A stretch of 11,008 nucleotides of DNA. Source: CATJXY01 sp964623925. GTDB lineage: Bacteria; Bacillota_I; Bacilli_A; Erysipelotrichales; Erysipelotrichaceae. Shown piece after piece: positions 6,355 through 11,008 of the stretch (positions within the stretch are counted from its first letter, which is position 1; each line of letters begins with the position of its first letter). A program made the translations under genes and the position numbers. Location of the stretch: NCBI GenBank assembly GCA_964623925.1, contig CAZUVT010000063.1, forward strand, positions 1 through 11,008. Direction: 5' to 3'. The notes under the pieces were generated by a model. That model ran no database searches, had not been told where the DNA came from, and saw only the letters and a list, made by a program, of their open reading frames with translations.

Positions 6355-6383
6355 CTCTTTCTCAACATAGAAAGAGTTTTTTT
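6355..6383 (+). terminator. Terminator after the M20 peptidase gene
   Basis: CTCTTTCT (6355-6362) pairs perfectly with AGAAAGAG (6369-6376) around a 6-base loop. Seven T residues (6377-6383) follow. It lies 12 bases after the stop codon. Confidence 0.85.
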
Positions 6384-6440
6384 GTAATGATATCCTGATC
6401 AGATAATCTTATTTTTAGCACTAATGTGATATTTCTTAAG

Positions 6441-6488
6441 AGTTTATAGATAATTTGAAGTCTTATAGCTTATTTGGAATTTTCATAG
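6441..6488. repeat. Three phased imperfect direct repeats
   Basis: AGTTTATAGATAATTTGAA (6441-6459) is followed immediately by AGTCTTATAGCTTATTTGGA (6459-6478), alike at most positions if single-base gaps are allowed. TTCATAG ends a weaker third copy at 6488. The TTATAG/TCATAG cores start at 6444, 6463 and 6483, about two helical turns apart, as for tandem sites bound on one DNA face. The sequence is AT-rich, so similarity by chance cannot be excluded. Confidence 0.35.
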
Positions 6489-6521
6489 GTGTCACCCGGT
6501 TAGATTTATATATACTAATAA

Positions 6522-6527
6522 TATAAT
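6522..6527 (+). promoter_or_regulatory. Possible distal -10 box upstream of the ABC operon
   Basis: A perfect TATAAT lies 182 bases before the exporter start. It has no TG extension and only a weak TTAGAT (6500-6505) at 16-base spacing. If active it would produce a leader of about 175 bases containing the broken frames and the palindrome, unlike the short leaders elsewhere in the window. Confidence 0.3.
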
Positions 6528-6625
6528 AAATGAGTGGAAAAGAGATAAAATAGTTTCGATTCATGCAGAAATTTTGGAATGTTGTAAACAGGTTGAATAC
6601 AAATGTTTGATATTTTGATTTTTCT

Positions 6626-6637
6626 CTTGAATTCAAG
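6626..6637. promoter_or_regulatory. 12-bp perfect palindrome, candidate exporter operator
   Basis: CTTGAATTCAAG is identical on both strands and coincides with the -35 box of the likely exporter promoter. Exporters of this class are often controlled by MarR-, PadR- or TetR-type repressors binding such sites. No regulator gene is adjacent in this window, so the assignment rests only on symmetry and position. Confidence 0.4.
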
Positions 6638-6655
6638 GAAGAAAGAGTTTATATT
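6627..6655 (+). promoter_or_regulatory. Likely proximal promoter of the ABC exporter operon
   Basis: TTGAAT (6627-6632) and TATATT (6650-6655) are separated by 17 bases, giving an expected leader of about 50 bases before the ATG at 6710. The -35 box lies inside the perfect palindrome CTTGAATTCAAG (6626-6637), so a dimeric repressor bound there would block RNA polymerase. Confidence 0.45.
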
Positions 6656-6709
6656 TCCTATATCCGTCATTGGATCAATGAAATCAAAACCAGCTAGAAA
6701 GGAATCGAT

Positions 6710-8908
6710 ATGATTAAAATATTTATACGATGTAAACGATATTGGCCGATTATGATTTTGCTTTGCGTCTTGCTTTATGGGCAGGTTCAGTTGGAATTGG
6801 CGCTTCCTACTTCGATGAGTAATCTTGTCAATAATGGTATTCAGGGAAAAGGAATCCCGGATTCATTGCCTGATGTGCTTCGAGAAGAATCTGTTGCAGA
6901 TCTTTTTAACTGGATGGAAGAAAAAGATCAGAAAGAATTTCAGAATTGTTATCAATTGGTTGAGCCGAAATCTGCTTCTGAGGAAATGAAGCTGCAATAT
7001 CCTGCATTAAAAGGAGAATCTGTTTATGTAAAAAATAGTAACTTGGATCCGGAAAGACAAGCTGATTTGAATGATTCCGTTTCGAATGCCATGATTATCA
7101 ATGCAGCACTGATGCAGAATTTATCTGATCAGGAAAGAGCAGAATTTCAATCGTTTCTTTCTATGATGGATGATCAGAAAAAGAAAGAAGTTATATCACA
7201 AATCAAGGAACAAATGAGTGATTTGGGAGAATCAACCGTTCAAAGCATGACAAAACAGTTGATTTTAAATGAATATGAGGCTATCGGTATGGATCTGGAT
7301 AAGATTCAGATGGATTATCTATATTCATCAGGAAAAGAAATGCTTCTTTTGTGTTTTGGAATCATGATGATTGCGGTGGTGGTTGGTTTCTTGTCTGCCA
7401 GAATGTCATCCGGTATTTCCAGAGGATTGAGAAGTGAAGTGTTTGAGAAGGTAGAAACCTTTTCTCAGGCTGAATTCGATCGTTTTTCAACGGCTTCACT
7501 GATCACAAGAACAACCAACGATGTGCAGCAGGTGCAGATGGTGATCATCATGGTTTTTAGAATCGTTGTTTATGCACCGTTAATGGGATTTGGTGCTTTG
7601 ATCAAAGTCTTGAATACAAATCTGAGTATGAGCTGGATCATCGGTTTGATCATTGCCCTGTGTCTTAGTTTAATAGGTGTGGCTTTTGTATTTGTTTTGC
7701 CGAAATTTAAAGTCATTCAGAGTCTGATCGATAAAATGAATTTGGTAATGAGAGAAAATCTGAATGGTCTTTTGGTGATACGGGCTTTCAATACACAAAA
7801 GCACGAAGAAGAGCGCTTTGACAGGGCAAGCAAAGATATTCGCGATACGAATTTATTTATAAATAAGGCTATGGTTTCTTTAATGCCGATCATGAATTTG
7901 ATTTTAAATTGTGGCACACTTTTGATCGTGTGGGCAGGAGCATGGCAGCTGGATCTTGGGAATTTGATGATTGGTGAGATGATGGCCTTTATACAATATT
8001 CCATGCAAGTCATCATGTCCTTTTTGATGATTGCCATGGTTGCCATTATGCTGCCAAGAGCGGCTGTGGCAGCCGATCGTATTTTGGAAGTGCTGGAAAC
8101 AGAACCGGTGATCTGTGATCCAAATTCCATTCAAGAGTTTGACGAATCGAAAAAAGGGACTGTTGAATTTAGAAATGTCAGTTTCCGTTACCCGGGTGCA
8201 GAAAATGATGTGCTTCATAATATAACATTTACTGCCTTGCCGATGCAGACAACAGCCTTTATCGGAAGCACAGGATCGGGAAAATCAACGATCATGAATC
8301 TGCTTCTTCGCTTTTTTGATGTAAATGAAGGAGAGATTTTATTGGATGGTGTGAATATTAAAGAAGTCAGTCAAAAAGATCTGCGCGATAAGATCGGCTA
8401 TGTGCCGCAAAAGGGAGTCCTTTTCCAGGGAACGATCACATCGAATATTCAGACCGGAAAAGAAGAAGCATCAGAAGATGAAATCAAAGAGGCTGTTGAA
8501 ATTGCCCAGGCAAAAGAATTTGTAGAAGATAAGCCAAATGGCTATGAAGAACCGATTGCTCAGGGCGGAACCAACGTTTCCGGCGGCCAGAAACAGCGAC
8601 TTTCAATTGCCCGTGCCTTGGTCAGAAAGGCGGAAGTATTTATTTTTGATGACAGTTTTTCAGCTTTGGATTTTAAGACCGATGCAGCACTCAGAAAGTC
8701 TTTGAATGAGATGATCCAAAAAACAAAAAGTACGGTTCTGATCGTGGGGCAGAGAATTGCGTCGATCATGGATGCCGATCAGATCATTGTCTTAGATCAA
8801 GGAGAAATCGTGGGTATTGGAACTCATCAACAGCTGATGGAGTCTTGTGAAGTATATAAGCAGATCGCAACTTCCCAGCTTTCAAAGGAGGAATTAGGCA
8901 ATGAGTAA
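6710..8908 (+). CDS. Heterodimeric ABC exporter, subunit 1 (degenerate ATP site, long insertion)
   Basis: Membrane domain plus ATPase of the multidrug/lipid exporter class (TM287/288, BmrCD/YheIH-like), 732 residues. TM1 spans about 14-33 and TM2 about 209-229. Between them lies a hydrophilic, probably helical segment of about 170 residues that should be outside the cell, explaining the length above the usual 580-600. In the nucleotide-binding domain I see Walker A GSTGSGKST (519-527), Q-loop Q567, a canonical signature VSGGQ (623-627), Walker B VFIFDDS with D648 in place of the catalytic Glu, and GQR with Q681 in place of the switch His. Its own ATP site is thus non-catalytic, while its signature serves the partner's site. 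AAAGGA at 6698-6703 precedes the ATG. The 3' end overlaps the next gene by 8 bases. The substrate is unknown. Confidence 0.93.
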   Translation: MIKIFIRCKRYWPIMILLCVLLYGQVQLELALPTSMSNLVNNGIQGKGIPDSLPDVLREESVADLFNWMEEKDQKEFQNCYQLVEPKSASEEMKLQYPALKGESVYVKNSNLDPERQADLNDSVSNAMIINAALMQNLSDQERAEFQSFLSMMDDQKKKEVISQIKEQMSDLGESTVQSMTKQLILNEYEAIGMDLDKIQMDYLYSSGKEMLLLCFGIMMIAVVVGFLSARMSSGISRGLRSEVFEKVETFSQAEFDRFSTASLITRTTNDVQQVQMVIIMVFRIVVYAPLMGFGALIKVLNTNLSMSWIIGLIIALCLSLIGVAFVFVLPKFKVIQSLIDKMNLVMRENLNGLLVIRAFNTQKHEEERFDRASKDIRDTNLFINKAMVSLMPIMNLILNCGTLLIVWAGAWQLDLGNLMIGEMMAFIQYSMQVIMSFLMIAMVAIMLPRAAVAADRILEVLETEPVICDPNSIQEFDESKKGTVEFRNVSFRYPGAENDVLHNITFTALPMQTTAFIGSTGSGKSTIMNLLLRFFDVNEGEILLDGVNIKEVSQKDLRDKIGYVPQKGVLFQGTITSNIQTGKEEASEDEIKEAVEIAQAKEFVEDKPNGYEEPIAQGGTNVSGGQKQRLSIARALVRKAEVFIFDDSFSALDFKTDAALRKSLNEMIQKTKSTVLIVGQRIASIMDADQIIVLDQGEIVGIGTHQQLMESCEVYKQIATSQLSKEELGNE

Positions 8909-10724
8909 TCGTAGAGGACATCATGGCCCAGGAATGGGAAAAGGAATGGAAAAACCAAAAAACTTTAAAGGAACATTCCGTAAATTAACTCATTATTTAT
9001 CTCCTTTTAAATGGTCGATCCTAATTGCGGTTTTATTTTCCGGCTGTTCCACGATATTTACGATCATCGGCCCGAAAAAACTCGGTGAGGCAACAACGCT
9101 TTTAGCAAACGGTTTTGTTGAAAAAGTGAAGGGGCAAGGAATGATTGACTTTGATGGAATCAAAGTGATCCTTTTAACCTTGGTTTTCTATTATCTGGTC
9201 AGTGCATGCTGCAGCTATATCCAAGGGTATCTGATGTCCAGCATGTCTCAGAAGATTTCTTATCATCTCCGCAAAGAGATTTCAGAAAAGATGAATCGAT
9301 TGCCGCTGTCATTTTATGACAAACACAGTCATGGTGATATCTTGTCGCGCATCAGCAATGATGTCGATACAGTGGCACAAAGTTTAAATCAAAGTTTGTC
9401 TCAGGTGATCACAAGTCTTGCAACCTTGATCGGTGTCTTGATCATGATGTTGTCCATTTCCGGATGGCTGACTCTGATTGCCCTTTGCATCGTTCCGCTG
9501 ACCGGCATTTTGGCTATGCTCGTGGTAGGGAAGTCTCAGAAATATTTCCGTGCCCAGCAGGAAGAGTTGGGAAATTTAAACGGGTTTGTTGAAGAAATAT
9601 ATGGCGGTCATTCTGTAATCAAAGCATTTTCCAATGAAAAGAAAAGCATTCTTCATTTTAAAGAACTGAATGAAAAACTCTATACAAGTGCCTGGAAATC
9701 ACAATTTTTGTCCGGATTGATGATGCCGGTATCTTCTTTTGTCGGCAATCTGGGATATGTGGCAGTCTGTATTGCAGGGGGATACTTGGCTGTTTTGGGT
9801 CGCATTGAAATTGGTGATATTCAAGCATTCATTCAATATGTACGATCCTTTAACCAGCCGATCACCCAGGCGGCTCAGATCATGAATACCTTGCAGTCAA
9901 CAATGGCGGCCAGTGAAAGAGTATTCGAGTTTTTAGAGGAAAAAGAAGAAAGCGAGGAAGTGTCAGATCCACTGTCTGCTGCGAATGTTCAGGGAAATAT
10001 CGTATTTGATCATGTTTGTTTTGGCTATGATCCAAATAAGATCATCATTCACGATTTCAATGCTGAAATCAAAGCCGGACAGAGAATCGCTATCGTCGGT
10101 CCTACCGGTGCCGGAAAGACCACGATCGTTAAACTGCTGATGCGCTTTTATGAGTTGAACAGCGGCTCCATTCAATTGGACGGCAATGATATCACACAAT
10201 TTAAAAGAAGTGATTTGCGTGAACAATTCGGCATGGTTCTTCAGGATAGCTGGCTCTTTAATGGAACGATTATGGAAAATTTGCGCTATGGAAGATTAGA
10301 TGCAAGCGATGATGAAGTGATCAAAGCAGCCGATCTGGCTTATGTCGATCACTTTATCAGAACACTGGAACATGGTTATCAGACTGAAATCAATGAGGAG
10401 AGCACTAATATCTCTCAGGGGCAGAAACAACTTTTGACGATTGCCAGAGCTTTCTTGAAGGATCCGAAGATCTTGATTCTGGATGAGGCAACTTCCTCTG
10501 TTGATACCCGAACAGAAGTTTTGATTCAAAAGGGTATGGAAAATCTCATGAAAGGAAGAACGAGCTTCATCATTGCACACAGATTGTCTACGATCCGGGA
10601 TGCGGATCTGATTTTGGTCATGAGAGATGGTGATATCGTTGAAATGGGAAAACATGAGGAATTATTGAAACAAAACGGTTTTTATGCTCAATTGTATAAT
10701 TCTCAATTTGAGAAAAGGGTTTGA
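8901..10724 (+). CDS. Heterodimeric ABC exporter, subunit 2 (catalytic Walker B)
   Basis: Partner half-transporter, 607 residues. A Gly/His/Met-rich cytoplasmic N-terminus (RGHHGPGMGKGM, residues 5-16) precedes a six-helix membrane domain (about 36-340), then the ATPase domain. Motifs are Walker A GPTGAGKTT (400-408), Q448 in VLQDSW, Walker B ILILDEAT with catalytic E529, and switch His 560 in IAHRLS. The signature is ISQGQ (504-508) instead of LSGGQ, so it is the degenerate signature that faces subunit 1. The two subunits complement each other exactly: one competent and one degenerate ATP site. AAAGGAGG (8884-8891) sits nine bases before the ATG, inside the end of subunit 1, consistent with coupled translation. 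The transported compound cannot be told from sequence; drugs, peptides or lipids are all known for relatives. Confidence 0.94.
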   Translation: MSNRRGHHGPGMGKGMEKPKNFKGTFRKLTHYLSPFKWSILIAVLFSGCSTIFTIIGPKKLGEATTLLANGFVEKVKGQGMIDFDGIKVILLTLVFYYLVSACCSYIQGYLMSSMSQKISYHLRKEISEKMNRLPLSFYDKHSHGDILSRISNDVDTVAQSLNQSLSQVITSLATLIGVLIMMLSISGWLTLIALCIVPLTGILAMLVVGKSQKYFRAQQEELGNLNGFVEEIYGGHSVIKAFSNEKKSILHFKELNEKLYTSAWKSQFLSGLMMPVSSFVGNLGYVAVCIAGGYLAVLGRIEIGDIQAFIQYVRSFNQPITQAAQIMNTLQSTMAASERVFEFLEEKEESEEVSDPLSAANVQGNIVFDHVCFGYDPNKIIIHDFNAEIKAGQRIAIVGPTGAGKTTIVKLLMRFYELNSGSIQLDGNDITQFKRSDLREQFGMVLQDSWLFNGTIMENLRYGRLDASDDEVIKAADLAYVDHFIRTLEHGYQTEINEESTNISQGQKQLLTIARAFLKDPKILILDEATSSVDTRTEVLIQKGMENLMKGRTSFIIAHRLSTIRDADLILVMRDGDIVEMGKHEELLKQNGFYAQLYNSQFEKRV

Positions 10725-10760
10725 AAACACCGACTTTTTATTCGATATGTAAAAAAAAGC

Positions 10761-10790
10761 TTGAATGAAAGAATTGTTTCTGAGTATAAT
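10761..10790 (+). promoter_or_regulatory. Promoter of the last, truncated gene
   Basis: TTGAAT (10761-10766) and TATAAT (10785-10790) are spaced by 18 bases, 27 bases before the ATG at 10818. I see no terminator between the exporter stop (10724) and this promoter, so exporter transcripts may run on into the next gene. Confidence 0.6.
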
Positions 10791-10817
10791 TAAAAAGGAA
10801 AGTTTCAGGAGGCCAAT

Positions 10818-11008
10818 ATGCTCATCGTATTGTTTTTGGTAGCGGTAGTTCTTTTTACTACTTCTTTGCAGGTACTAGACTATTTGAAATTCAAAAAAAT
10901 GATTGCGGGTTTTGAAGAGACAAGAAAGAAGAAAGTAATGGAGTCGCCTATGCCGTTATCCTTTATTATTTTAACGGTATTTGTAGCCCTATGCTGCCTC
11001 ATCCTGGC
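10818..11008 (+). CDS. Small membrane protein, 3' part outside the window
   Basis: An open frame starting at ATG 10818, with CAGGAGG (10806-10812) five bases ahead, runs off the end after 63 codons. The product begins with a hydrophobic helix (MLIVLFLVAVVLFTTSL), then a charged linker with lysines (FEETRKKKV, about residues 32-40), then a second hydrophobic stretch starting near residue 47 (LSFIILTVFVALCCLI). A membrane protein with at least two helices is therefore supported. I do not recognise the family. It has its own promoter, so it need not belong with the exporter. Confidence 0.7.
   Translation, partial: MLIVLFLVAVVLFTTSLQVLDYLKFKKMIAGFEETRKKKVMESPMPLSFIILTVFVALCCLIL

Larger units (their letters stand above)
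6384..6709. other. Gap without an intact gene, before the ABC exporter operon
   Basis: No intact gene of useful size is seen on either strand. The stretch contains three phased TTATAG-like repeats (6441-6488), a short GGTG-T-CACC dyad (6488-6496), a TATAAT box at 6522-6527, and a perfect 12-bp palindrome at 6626-6637. Two overlapping open frames (6469-6615 and, after the TGA at 6608-6610, 6611-6694) encode fragments such as HAEILECCKQVEYK and RVYISYIRHWINEIKTS. These would join if a frameshift near 6610-6616 were assumed, so a decayed small gene is possible. I do not recognise the product, and neither fragment has a good ribosome binding site. Confidence 0.5.

Noticed and set aside
6530..6610. 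Short frames MSGKEIK (6530-6553) and a 15-codon ATG frame (6563-6610) as leader peptides for the exporter
   Set aside because: Neither has a ribosome binding site, and no terminator hairpin follows for them to control.
7717..8130. 137-codon open frame on the minus strand inside exporter subunit 1
   Set aside because: It lies wholly opposite a well-conserved gene, has no recognisable domain or ribosome binding site, and its product looks like a reverse-strand shadow.
10296..10655. 119-codon minus-strand open frame inside exporter subunit 2
   Set aside because: It runs antisense to the conserved ATPase domain and has no family features; its openness follows from codon bias of the + strand gene.
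10725..10760. Terminator expected after the exporter operon
   Set aside because: The sequence has a T-rich patch (10735-10741) but no stem longer than about three pairs before it, so I did not call one.
1..11008. CRISPR arrays, tRNA or rRNA genes, insertion sequences, phage or toxin-antitoxin genes
   Set aside because: I found no regularly spaced identical repeats, cloverleaf, transposase motif or phage gene; the complete genes belong to recognisable transport, signalling and metabolic families.

Overview
The window is an AT-rich stretch of a low-GC Firmicute chromosome. All complete genes are on the + strand, with strong AGGAGG-type ribosome binding sites, short gaps and TAA/TGA stops in the standard code. 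A cyclic-di-AMP receptor (DarA), a Ktr-type potassium system, MurQ and a YheI/YheH-like heterodimeric ABC exporter together fit Firmicutes. The style resembles Erysipelotrichia or nearby clostridia, but no rRNA or marker gene here fixes the taxon.

Layout: (1) 1-280, a terminator from an upstream gene, a 17-bp AT-rich inverted repeat and the pepP promoter region. (2) 281-1895, an M24 Xaa-Pro aminopeptidase followed by darA, closed by a GTGA-loop terminator. (3) 2008-4964, ktrB, ktrA and murQ, closed by a terminator at 4984-5019. No terminator is visible between ktrA and murQ, although murQ has its own good promoter. (4) 5056-6342, an M20-fold peptidase whose usual catalytic Glu-Glu pair reads Lys-His, closed by a terminator at 6355-6383. 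(5) 6343-6709, a 367-bp gap with phased repeats, broken reading frames and a perfect palindrome over a likely -35 box. (6) 6710-10724, the two translationally overlapping subunits of an ABC exporter. (7) From 10818, a small membrane protein cut by the window edge.

Functional links: darA and ktrAB are neighbours, and the C-terminal RCK domain of KtrA keeps residues that fit the c-di-AMP pocket known in other KtrA proteins. This block is therefore plausibly a c-di-AMP/potassium homeostasis cluster. MurQ recycles the cell-wall sugar MurNAc-6-phosphate, but its usual transporter and regulator are not adjacent. The ABC pair shows complementary asymmetry: subunit 1 has a degenerate Walker B and switch residue, and subunit 2 a degenerate signature. 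This is the hallmark of an obligate heterodimer with one competent ATP site.

I see no CRISPR array, phage, insertion sequence, tRNA, rRNA or clearly new multi-gene system. The items most worth a second look are the atypical M20 active site, the candidate operators over the ktrB and ABC-exporter promoters, the very short ktrB leader, and the uninterpreted gap before the exporter.
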